From JBNKHG01 sp050290225 (GTDB lineage Bacteria > Pseudomonadota > Gammaproteobacteria > Pseudomonadales > Cellvibrionaceae), in NCBI GenBank assembly GCA_050290225.1, contig JBNKHG010000037.1, positions 1 to 50,743 of the forward strand: a stretch of 50,743 bases of DNA. The letters run 5' to 3'. A program made the position numbers and the translations under genes. Numbering within the stretch: position 1 is the stretch's first letter; each line of letters starts with the position of its first letter. Below, piece after piece: positions 33,198-40,570 of this stretch. Below the pieces are notes generated by a model that made no database searches, had not been told where the DNA came from, and saw only the letters and a program-made list of their open reading frames with translations.

Positions 33198-33247
33198 CAT
33201 CGGCAAGGGGGATAAGGGGGAGACCCGTGGGGGTCTAAGACCATAGG

Positions 33248-34258
33248 TTAGGGGCGATTGGGTTTATCAAACGGGTCTGGATCTTTATCAGGGGCATCAA
33301 TGCCCGGTTCATCCACATCCAGATCGTTTTCCAGTTCCAGAAGCTGCGCTTCCATCAACTTGTGCAGGCGGTTGTGGAGTTCCGCTTCGATAATAGGGGT
33401 GTAATCGCTGATAACCTCCTCCAGCACCTGGCTTGCCAAGGCCTCCAGGTCGCTGCGGAACTGTGGTTCCTGAGGTGAGGACGGCTGCTTATCGCCGAAG
33501 ATGAGGCCTTTTTGACGCTCGCGAATATGTTTGGGAAGGAAGGGGTTTTCACTCGGAAGGAGGGGCTCATCATCGGTCTCAGCGCGTACTCGAACTGTCG
33601 GCTCGGGCGTTTCTTCGGTTGCGGGGGACGGTTCTATGGGCGGCTCCTCAGTATCGCCCACAGCGCTCGGCAGGTCGCTACTGGCGAACAGGCTCTGTTG
33701 GGTCTCCTCCCGTTCCTCAGCCGGTGGTTTTGAAGGTTCCACCCCGGCGGTGGACGATGCGGGTGCCTCAAACCTCATGGCCTCTGCTTCAGCAGCCTTG
33801 GATTCTGCGATCTCGGGCTCTTTTGAGCTTCCCGGTATTGCCAGGGTCTGGCTGTAAAAACCCTGGGACTCGTGGGCGGTGTCCTCGGTGATTTGCTGTT
33901 CCGACAGGGGCGTTTTCGGTAAGTGGGGCAGTTCCGCATCCGGGATCACCTGCTTATAGGCCAGGCGAATTTCTTCAAGTTCGTCGTCGATATTTTCGCT
34001 TGAATCCGCGCTGGCCTCATCGGCAACGGATAAATCGATATCCGATGTCAGAATGGGCGGAAAACTGTCGGCAAGTGATTCCAGGGGCTTGGGTGGTTCG
34101 CGGTCGGCCAACAGGGGCTCATCCACCACTTCACTCAACAGGGGCACATCATCCGGCGTGGGCAGATCGTCCTCGTCAACTTCACCGACCAGTAGATCCT
34201 TGATGGACTCCAGTTCGTTTAACAGCGCTGCTTTGGTTTTATGTTTGTTATCCGCCAT
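33248..34258 (-). CDS. Acidic, low-complexity protein of unknown function between holC and valS
   Basis: A 336-residue strongly acidic protein I do not recognise. Residues 1-50 form a charged helix followed by Asp/Glu-rich sequence (LLVGEVDEDDLPTPDDVPL); the middle is Pro/Glu/Ser-rich and probably disordered. The last 80 residues contain a likely amphipathic helix (DLEALASQVLEEVISDYTPI) that may be the only folded part and an oligomerisation or binding module. No signal peptide or membrane span. It sits in the holC-valS block, so coexpression with replication/translation genes is likely. Confidence 0.75.
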   Translation of the reverse strand: MADNKHKTKAALLNELESIKDLLVGEVDEDDLPTPDDVPLLSEVVDEPLLADREPPKPLESLADSFPPILTSDIDLSVADEASADSSENIDDELEEIRLAYKQVIPDAELPHLPKTPLSEQQITEDTAHESQGFYSQTLAIPGSSKEPEIAESKAAEAEAMRFEAPASSTAGVEPSKPPAEEREETQQSLFASSDLPSAVGDTEEPPIEPSPATEETPEPTVRVRAETDDEPLLPSENPFLPKHIRERQKGLIFGDKQPSSPQEPQFRSDLEALASQVLEEVISDYTPIIEAELHNRLHKLMEAQLLELENDLDVDEPGIDAPDKDPDPFDKPNRP

Positions 34259-34291
34259 GTCACCCGCTCTTTTGGCTGTTTCTCATGCCGT

Positions 34292-34723
34292 TTAGTGCGA
34301 TCGCATATCATGGGATTGTATCGGATAGCCTCGGTCCCGGTAAAACTTGTAGTTGTCCCGGGTGCTGTTGAGCACACTTTCCTCCTGAATGACCACCTCC
34401 GTCAAGCGCTGAAAGCGGCTGAAATAGGGGGGCACGGCACCGCCGAGGTTGATGAGTACATCATGGTGATCACCGCAGTCGTCACCTTGTCCGATGACCA
34501 CGGGGGCTGGCGGCTGCTCACTCTCGTGCAGTCGGTGTGGAGTGAAACTCTCGGGCAGGAAGTGCCAGAGTTGGTGGTCGATGGCTTCGGCCTGGGTTTG
34601 GTCCGTGGCGCTGACAAACACCGTATGACCCAAACGCTGGGCCTTGTCGATCAAACGGCAGGCGAAGCGCAGGCGGGCCTCGTTATCGCTGTCGGGAAGG
34701 ATATAGAAATCGATTCGGGTCAT
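34292..34723 (-). CDS. holC: DNA polymerase III chi subunit
   Basis: A 143-residue clamp-loader accessory protein linking DNA polymerase III (through psi) to single-strand binding protein. Family segments: MTRIDFYILPDSD, ACRLIDKAQRLGHTVFV, QLWHFLPESFTPH and a closing YKFYRDRGYPIQSHDM. Normal length. It is upstream of the acidic protein and valS, the arrangement found in many gammaproteobacteria. Confidence 0.92.
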   Translation of the reverse strand: MTRIDFYILPDSDNEARLRFACRLIDKAQRLGHTVFVSATDQTQAEAIDHQLWHFLPESFTPHRLHESEQPPAPVVIGQGDDCGDHHDVLINLGGAVPPYFSRFQRLTEVVIQEESVLNSTRDNYKFYRDRGYPIQSHDMRSH

Positions 34724-34743
34724 GGGACTGTTAATAAAAGTTG

Positions 34744-34782
34744 CTAACCGCCAGTCACTGAAGATTCGCGACGAGCGGTTAG
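34744..34782 (-). terminator. Possible terminator stem after pepA
   Basis: CTAACCGC/GCGGTTAG (34744-34751 and 34775-34782) form a perfect 8-bp stem with a 23-nt loop, within the 64-bp gap between pepA and holC. On the minus strand it is followed by AACTTTTATT, a weak T-tract. Confidence 0.4.
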
Positions 34783-34787
34783 GGTAC

Positions 34788-36272
34788 TTATTTACCGGCT
34801 TTGTTTAAAAGGTATTGTACCAGCAAGGGTACCGGACGACCGGTGGCACCTTTCTTGTTGCCGGACCGCCAGGCTGTGCCGGCGATATCCAGGTGTGCCC
34901 AGTCGTACTTCTTGGCAAAGCGGGACAGGAAGCAGGCGGCTGTGACGCTGCCTGCGTCTCGACCACCGATATTCGCCATATCGGCGAAATTGCTGTCCAG
35001 TTGTTTTTGGTACTCGTCCCACAGGGGCATGTGCCAGGCTCTGTCGTGTGCGGACTTGCCAGCGGCCAGCAGCTCTTCGGCCAATTCGTCGCTGTTGCTG
35101 TAGAGGCCGGTGGCGTGTTTGCCCAGAGCGACCACGCAGGCACCAGTGAGTGTAGCGATATCCACCACGGTCTGGGGCTTGTAGCGCTCGGCATAGGTGA
35201 GCGCGTCGCAAAGCACGAGGCGACCTTCGGCGTCGGTGTTGAGAACTTCGATGGTTTGACCGGACATGGAGGTGACAACGTCGCCGGGTTTGGTGGCGCG
35301 CCCGCTGGGCATATTCTCGGCGGCGGCGATGATGGCGACCACGTTGATTGCGGGTTGCAGCACCAGCAGGGATTGCATGGCACCGAACACGCTGGCGGCG
35401 CCGCACATGTCGTACTTCATTTCATCCATACCTGCGCCGGGCTTGAGGCTGATGCCGCCGCTGTCGAAGGTAATACCTTTGCCGACCAGGCAGTAGGGCT
35501 TTTTGCTCTTGGTGGCACCCTGGTATTCCAGCACGATCAACTTGGCCGGCTCTTCGCTACCAGCGGTCACGGACAGCAGGGAGCCCATGCCCAGCTCACG
35601 CATTTGCTTCTCTTCCAATACCTTGGCTGTCAGTTTGGATTGTCCGCGGGCCAGGCGTTTGGCCTCCTTGGCCAGGTAGCTCGGGGTGCAGATGTTGCCG
35701 GGCAGGTTGCCCAGGTCCTGGGTCAAGGCCACACCCGTGGCGATGGCGGTGCCGGTTTTGAGCCCTTTGCGGGCGGCGGACAAGTGCTGGTTTTCCGCAA
35801 GGGTAATTTTTTTCAGTTTGCAGGGATCGGCTTTTTTACTTTTCAGTTGCTCAAACTGGTAAGTGGCGGCGGAGAATATTTCCGCCACCTGACGCGCTTT
35901 CCAATAGGCGCCTTCGCCTTCCACTTCGAGATCATCCAGAAACAGAGTGGCGTCAGCCAGCTTGGCGCTCTTCAGGTGCGTCACCACTTTTTCCAGGATA
36001 GAGCGAAAATCTTTGAGACTGGTCTTTCCGCGCTTGCCGGCGCCCACCAGCAGCACTCGTTCCGCACCGACGCCACTGACATTGTGCAGCATCAGCAACT
36101 GCCCCGGCTTGCCTTCGATATCACCCTGTTTGATCAATTGTTGAACAAGTTTGTTGCTGGATTTGTCGACTATGCTGGCTGCGGCGGAAAGCTGGCCCTC
36201 TTCAAAGATGGCGACCACAGCGCAGCTCCCGCGCTGTTTGCTGATGTCGGCGGTTTTGGCGGTAAAGTTCAT
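34788..36272 (-). CDS. pepA: Leucyl aminopeptidase (M17)
   Basis: A 494-residue cytosolic aminopeptidase with two metal ions; PepA is also a DNA-binding protein in E. coli. Active-site segments are complete: VGKGITFDSGGISLKPG with the Lys and Asp ligands, MKYDMCGAASV, and NTDAEGRLVLCDAL with Asp, Glu and the catalytic Arg. ATG 36272 (MNFTAKTADI) matches the family start; the longer frame to 36374 adds unrelated residues. AAGGA lies upstream at rather long spacing. It is divergent from lptF, and the 212-bp gap between them should hold both promoters, which I cannot pin down. Confidence 0.95.
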   Translation of the reverse strand: MNFTAKTADISKQRGSCAVVAIFEEGQLSAAASIVDKSSNKLVQQLIKQGDIEGKPGQLLMLHNVSGVGAERVLLVGAGKRGKTSLKDFRSILEKVVTHLKSAKLADATLFLDDLEVEGEGAYWKARQVAEIFSAATYQFEQLKSKKADPCKLKKITLAENQHLSAARKGLKTGTAIATGVALTQDLGNLPGNICTPSYLAKEAKRLARGQSKLTAKVLEEKQMRELGMGSLLSVTAGSEEPAKLIVLEYQGATKSKKPYCLVGKGITFDSGGISLKPGAGMDEMKYDMCGAASVFGAMQSLLVLQPAINVVAIIAAAENMPSGRATKPGDVVTSMSGQTIEVLNTDAEGRLVLCDALTYAERYKPQTVVDIATLTGACVVALGKHATGLYSNSDELAEELLAAGKSAHDRAWHMPLWDEYQKQLDSNFADMANIGGRDAGSVTAACFLSRFAKKYDWAHLDIAGTAWRSGNKKGATGRPVPLLVQYLLNKAGK

Positions 36273-36484
36273 CAATGGTGTAATCCTTGTATTCTCGACG
36301 TTATCGGTTGTGTTTTTGCTTGGGGTCTGATCGCCTGCGGCAATTGCGTTGGCCGGCCTTTGTGGGCGAGACAAACGCCAATGATTGCTGGATAATGCCG
36401 CTTTAATTTGCCACCGGCAACTGTTACCCCTGAACTCATGCTAAGACGGTCGAGGCCGGACAAGCCGCAATAGACACAATTATA

Positions 36485-37648
36485 GTGATTATTTTTCGTT
36501 ACCTGACTCGAGAAGTTCTCTTCACCCTGTTTGCGGTCAGCAGCGTATTGCTGCTCATTATTATGAGTGGCCGCTTTGTCAAATACCTGGCGGACGCGGC
36601 TGCCGGTAGACTGTCTGCCGATGTGCTCTTTGCCATTATGGGCTATCGCCTGCCTGGATTTCTCGAATTGATCCTGCCCCTGGGATTGTTTCTGTCGATC
36701 CTGCTCGCATACGGCCGGCTTTACACCGAAAGCGAAATGACGGTGCTTACTGCCTGTGGTATGAGCCGCCGCCGGCTGGTGGGTTACACCCTGGTCCCTG
36801 GCGTCTTAATCTCACTGCTTGTGGGTTGCCTGAGTCTGTATATCAGTCCCATGGGCATTGAAAAGTCCGAATCGATTTTTTTGGAACAGAAGAAGCGCAG
36901 TGAGTTTGACAGTCTCAGCCCCTCGCGTTTCCAAACCATGCAGGGTGGGAGTGGTATCACCTATGCCGAAAACCTCAGCAGTGATCGCCAGCGACTGGAG
37001 CAGGTGTTTATGGCGGAAATGGCCGACCAGCGCCAGAACAACCTGATTGGCGACGAGATACAAGGTCCGGCAGTGTTGGTAGCGGCCCGGGGCGAACAGG
37101 TGATCGACCCGGAGAGCCAGCAGCGCTACCTGTTGTTGCAGGACGGCCACCGCTATGAGGGGCGGCCGGGGAAGGCGGATTACCGGGTGACACGATTTGG
37201 CGGCTATGCCCAGTTGCTCACTTACGACGAGCGTCTGGACCGTCGACGCTTGAGAGCCGATGCCAAATCCACACGCCAACTGTTGGAGTCCAATCAGCGC
37301 CAGGATCTGGTGGCCCTGCAGTGGCGTATATCTTTGCCGATTCTGGTGTTGGTGGTGACTCTGCTGGCGGTGCCGCTCAGTTATACCAATCCGCGACAGG
37401 GGCGTTATGCGCGCATGATTCCGGCGATCCTGCTCTATATCATCTACCTGGTGTCACTGAACGCCGCCCGCGGCGCCGTGGAAGATGGCAAGATACCCGT
37501 ACAGTTGGGACTTTGGTGGGTGCATCTGATTTTCCTGTTCATCGCGTCGGTATTGCTGGGTCAGCGGCGATTGCGACGGCTGTTTGTCCGCCCTCGCGGA
37601 AACAAAGACAACGGCGGGGATGATCGAGGGGGCGAAGAGTATGCGTAA
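36485..37648 (+). CDS. lptF: LPS export permease LptF
   Basis: A 387-residue inner-membrane subunit of the LptB2FG ABC transporter that extracts lipopolysaccharide and feeds the Lpt bridge. It opens like E. coli LptF (MIIFRYLTREVLFTLFAVSS) from a GTG codon, has three helices, a periplasmic jellyroll (about residues 120-260) and three further helices (RISLPILVLVVTLLAVPLSY with the RQGR loop). Overlaps lptG by 8 nt, giving a coupled pair, and is divergent from pepA as in many relatives. Confidence 0.93.
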   Translation: MIIFRYLTREVLFTLFAVSSVLLLIIMSGRFVKYLADAAAGRLSADVLFAIMGYRLPGFLELILPLGLFLSILLAYGRLYTESEMTVLTACGMSRRRLVGYTLVPGVLISLLVGCLSLYISPMGIEKSESIFLEQKKRSEFDSLSPSRFQTMQGGSGITYAENLSSDRQRLEQVFMAEMADQRQNNLIGDEIQGPAVLVAARGEQVIDPESQQRYLLLQDGHRYEGRPGKADYRVTRFGGYAQLLTYDERLDRRRLRADAKSTRQLLESNQRQDLVALQWRISLPILVLVVTLLAVPLSYTNPRQGRYARMIPAILLYIIYLVSLNAARGAVEDGKIPVQLGLWWVHLIFLFIASVLLGQRRLRRLFVRPRGNKDNGGDDRGGEEYA

Positions 37649-38702
37649 ACTCAATGGCTATATCGCCCGTTCGGTTATCGCTGCGGTGGCCATGGTATTG
37701 CTGGTCATTGTAAGCCTGGACGCGATATCAGCCCTGGTTGATCAGTTGGGAGAAATCAAAGGCAATTACACACTGATCGAAGTGCTTGCTTATGTCGGGT
37801 TGACCCTGCCCGGGCGTATCTACGAGCAGATTCCTTTCTCAGCACTGGTAGGTTGTCTGATCGGCTTAGGGAGTCTGGCCGGCTCAAGCGAATTGGTGGT
37901 AATGCGGGCGGCCGGAGTGTCGATCGGCCGTATAACCTGGGCGGTTATGAAGCCGGTTCTGGTGATTATCCTGTTGGGTCTGGCCTTGGGGGAGTATGTG
38001 ACTCCGTATACCGACCAGATTGCCGAGAGTCGGCGCACCATGGTTCAGGGGGACCGGCGTGCGCTGGAATCCCGGCGCGGCATGTGGAATCGTGAGGGCA
38101 ATGAGTTTATGCACTTCAACGCGGTTCTGCCCAATGGTCGTCTCTATGGCGTGACCCGCTATCTATTCGATGACGACGGTAAACTCCTGTCGTCGAGCTT
38201 TGCCCGTACGGCGATTCACCTGGGGGGCTACTGGCAGGAAGAGCAGGTGGAAATTACCCGTTTGCACGATGGGAGTAGCGAAAGGGAAAAGCTGTCCCGT
38301 CGCCTTTGGCAGTCCGAGTTATCGCCGACGCTGTTGAACGTACTGGTGCTGGAACCCGAGGCTCTGTCGATACGGAGTCTCTATTCCTATGCCAATTACC
38401 TGGAGCAGCAGAAGGCCGACAATAACGAATACTGGTTGGCCTTTTGGCAAAAGGTGTTGCAACCGGTGGCCACCGCCAGCCTGGTGTTGATCGCCATTTC
38501 ATTTATTTTCGGTCCCCTGCGTCAGGTGACCATGGGTTACCGTATCTTCAGTGGCGTTGTGGTGGGCATCGTGTTTAAAACCGCCCAGGGGCTGTTGGGA
38601 CCCTCCAGTATCGTGTTTGGTTTTTCACCACTGATGGCAGTGGCGATTCCGGTGCTTACCTGTTTTCTGATTGGTGTGGTGCTGTTGCAGCGCGCCCGCT
38701 GA
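37641..38702 (+). CDS. lptG: LPS export permease LptG
   Basis: A 353-residue partner of LptF in the LptB2FG transporter. Same layout of three plus three helices around a periplasmic domain. Typical segments: LNGYIARSVIAAVAMVLLVI, LPGRIYEQIPFSALVGCLIGL and SELVVMRAAGVSI. ATG 37641 overlaps the lptF end by 8 nt and follows a purine-rich GAGGGGGCGAAGAG stretch. A longer frame from 37584 is not needed. Confidence 0.93.
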   Translation: MRKLNGYIARSVIAAVAMVLLVIVSLDAISALVDQLGEIKGNYTLIEVLAYVGLTLPGRIYEQIPFSALVGCLIGLGSLAGSSELVVMRAAGVSIGRITWAVMKPVLVIILLGLALGEYVTPYTDQIAESRRTMVQGDRRALESRRGMWNREGNEFMHFNAVLPNGRLYGVTRYLFDDDGKLLSSSFARTAIHLGGYWQEEQVEITRLHDGSSEREKLSRRLWQSELSPTLLNVLVLEPEALSIRSLYSYANYLEQQKADNNEYWLAFWQKVLQPVATASLVLIAISFIFGPLRQVTMGYRIFSGVVVGIVFKTAQGLLGPSSIVFGFSPLMAVAIPVLTCFLIGVVLLQRAR

Positions 38703-38713
38703 AAGTTGCACTT

Positions 38714-39184
38714 TCAGCGTTTGGGTTTTGGCAGCACTACCACGCGGCTGCGGCTGATCCGGTCGTGCAGTGTCGCGCCTCGTTTATCAAACAAGCACCA
38801 CCAGTAACCTATTCCCAGAGCTGCTAGTGACAATGGGGCCAATAGACAGCGCACCAGGCAAGCACGCCAGCTGGGTGCCGAGCCCTTAACACCGATCACT
38901 TGCAAACGCCAGGCACGCATACCGAGAGTCTGACCGCCGCGGCGCCAGAACAGACAGAAAAACAGGCTGATCACGAGCAGCAGCCCAAGAAGCCCGAAGG
39001 GCCCCATCCGGGCCTTTTCACCCTCCGCAAAGGTTGTTCCGAGAAATTGTACCTGCATAAACAGGACCAGGGCGCCATACGCCATGGCTATGGCCATTAC
39101 AATCAGACTGTCGTAAACCATGGCTGCCAGACGGCGCAGCAGTCCGGCGCTGGGAAGTGCTTGGAGAGAGGAATTTTGAGTCAT
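38714..39184 (-). CDS. RDD family membrane protein
   Basis: A 156-residue inner-membrane protein of the RDD family, with about three helices (VYDSLIVMAIAMAYGALVLF; LLGLLLVISLFFCLF; SLAALGIGYWWCLF) and the family motifs LLRRLAAMVYDSL, RRGGQTLGMRAWRLQV and DKRGATLHDRISRSRVV. Function unknown; some relatives have been linked to ion exchange. ATG 39184 comes directly after a terminator-like hairpin and T6, with no Shine-Dalgarno site. Convergent with lptG, 11 bp away. Confidence 0.88.
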   Translation of the reverse strand: MTQNSSLQALPSAGLLRRLAAMVYDSLIVMAIAMAYGALVLFMQVQFLGTTFAEGEKARMGPFGLLGLLLVISLFFCLFWRRGGQTLGMRAWRLQVIGVKGSAPSWRACLVRCLLAPLSLAALGIGYWWCLFDKRGATLHDRISRSRVVVLPKPKR

Positions 39185-39208
39185 AAAAAAGCCCGCGATG
39201 AAAGCGGG
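39185..39208 (-). terminator. Terminator-like hairpin touching the RDD start codon
   Basis: On the minus strand GCCCGC-TTTCATC-GCGGGC is followed by T6 and then the ATG of the RDD gene. It would end transcripts of the upstream exported-protein gene. A TACAAT box lies just upstream (near 39214-39219), so a second promoter may start transcription at or within the stem and give an almost leaderless RDD mRNA. Confidence 0.6.
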
Positions 39209-39251
39209 CGTATTGTAGCAGTCTCGGCGGGCGGTAACAGTCCAGAGCGGA

Positions 39252-39788
39252 TTAAAATTCGTACAATACAGACAGTTTAAGCTTGTTACCTGACATGCGT
39301 AAGCGGTAATCGATGTCCTCGGTAATCCGGCCGTTGCCTTTGTCGTCTGGCAGGTAGCCTTTGCCGAATTTGCCACTTTTCCAGTAGGTCTTGAGCCCTA
39401 TCTGAAACAGTTTGGAAAAGACCTTGCCTCCGTGGCGAACACCGTCGCCGTTGTGGTATTGCTGCATCCACTGGTGGTTCAACGCCCTTTGACTGGCACT
39501 GAGTTCACTGTTGCGATACTGGCCGGCGGCGCGATACAGAGCCACATTGTCCATTCCGCTAATCTGGGGGTTGTAATCCCTGTGTCCGTCCGCTTCCTGG
39601 AGGGGGTTGTAGAAATCGAGGTTGTCCGGAATAAACAAGTCGTCATTGAGCCCATCGTTTTCGCCTGCCCGACTGGCGCTACTCATAACCAAACCGCAAA
39701 CCAATGCTAACAACAGCAACAACGCCACCGAGCTAACGGCTCTGGAGTCCATATTGGCGTTTGCTGTTATAACTGAAGGTTTGGTCAT
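39252..39788 (-). CDS. Exported protein of unknown function
   Basis: A 178-residue protein I do not recognise. A hydrophobic segment at residues 17-37 (AVSSVALLLLLALVCGLVMS) with SASRAGE after it is a signal peptide or anchor. The mature part carries short Asp/Asn/Tyr-rich turns (DDLFIPDNLDFYNPLQ), a Gly/Lys-rich YWKSGKFGKGYLPDDKG stretch, and ends in aromatic LSVLYEF, reminiscent of an outer-membrane C-terminus, though only one or two strands are apparent. AAGGAG supports ATG 39788; an inner ATG at 39752 would still leave the signal. Confidence 0.7.
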   Translation of the reverse strand: MTKPSVITANANMDSRAVSSVALLLLLALVCGLVMSSASRAGENDGLNDDLFIPDNLDFYNPLQEADGHRDYNPQISGMDNVALYRAAGQYRNSELSASQRALNHQWMQQYHNGDGVRHGGKVFSKLFQIGLKTYWKSGKFGKGYLPDDKGNGRITEDIDYRLRMSGNKLKLSVLYEF

Positions 39789-40202
39789 TTCCGGTCTCCT
39801 TGCTAGAAGTATGGTCCATCATGCGGCATTTGGATGGGTATATGAAGAGCAACATTAGAAGAAAATTTCATTAAAAAAAGATGAAATAATGGCAGCTGAG
39901 TATTCTTATTACTTGAATCTTCCAAGGCGCTTGATTTACAGCAATTTGTAGGTGAGTAATCACTAACGTTAAAACGCTTGTTTAGATTAAATAGTAATCA
40001 AAATAGGCTGATTGGCTATAAAACAACCAATGTTTGCGCTTAAATTGTATAAAGAGGAAATACTGGTTTCAGCGGTTATAGCCTCAGTCAGAATTCTGTT
40101 TTTATAGATCGGCAGCCTTAGTGCCTTGGCTATAAGGTTAAATCGATCTTATTGACGGGACTGCCGTTGCTTACACTTTAAGCATTGGGGAGGACCTGTC
40201 TA
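39789..40202. other. AT-rich 414-bp gap without a supported gene
   Basis: Divergent intergenic region between the exported protein (minus) and the zinc-ribbon gene (plus). Much richer in A/T than its surroundings, with runs such as T/A blocks near 39860-39900 and a perfect palindrome CAGAATTCTG near 40090. A 15-codon plus-strand frame begins at 39812 but lacks a ribosome site. Presumably holds two promoters; I could not identify them with confidence. Confidence 0.4.
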
Positions 40203-40451
40203 ATGACTGTCAAGACTTTTGTCTTCTGTGATATCTGCAATACCAAGGGCATTCGCTTACTGGATGATCGGCGCGTTGACGAGCGCGAAGCGGAATTGGG
40301 GGGGCGTCGCATTTCGGATGGCCGCCATTGGTTTGAGGGTAGCCTCAACGAAGCTATCAATGCCGGTTGGGTGGAAGATGAGCGTGGTCGGCATATTTGC
40401 GGCCGCTGCCACGCCTTTCTGGAAATGGATGGCCGAGCCCGAGCCTCGTGA
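40203..40451 (+). CDS. Small double-CxxC zinc-ribbon protein
   Basis: An 82-residue protein of unknown function. Two CxxC knuckles, CDIC at residues 9-12 and CGRC at 66-69, should form one zinc site; the region between is charged (DDRRVDEREAELGGRR) and includes DGRHWFEGSLNEAINAGWV. GGGGAGG precedes ATG 40203, which is preferred to an earlier in-frame start at 40185. It lies 119 bp upstream of the giant UvrA gene in the same direction, but cotranscription is not shown. Confidence 0.72.
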   Translation: MTVKTFVFCDICNTKGIRLLDDRRVDEREAELGGRRISDGRHWFEGSLNEAINAGWVEDERGRHICGRCHAFLEMDGRARAS

Positions 40452-40570
40452 GTACCAGCTTTGCACTGAGCCAATACCGCCAGTCCCTGGGAACCGGTTT
40501 GTGTTCTACGACTAAAGTACTGTATATTTGAACAGTTTTTACTTGGGCTCAGTATTTAGTTGGGGAACAC

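Noticed and set aside
34815..36395. 526-codon plus-strand open frame opposite pepA
   Set aside because: Shadow of pepA: Gly/His-rich composition, no ribosome site, no recognisable domain.
39812..39858. 15-codon frame in the AT-rich gap
   Set aside because: No ribosome site, no terminator and no hydrophobic or other recognisable character.
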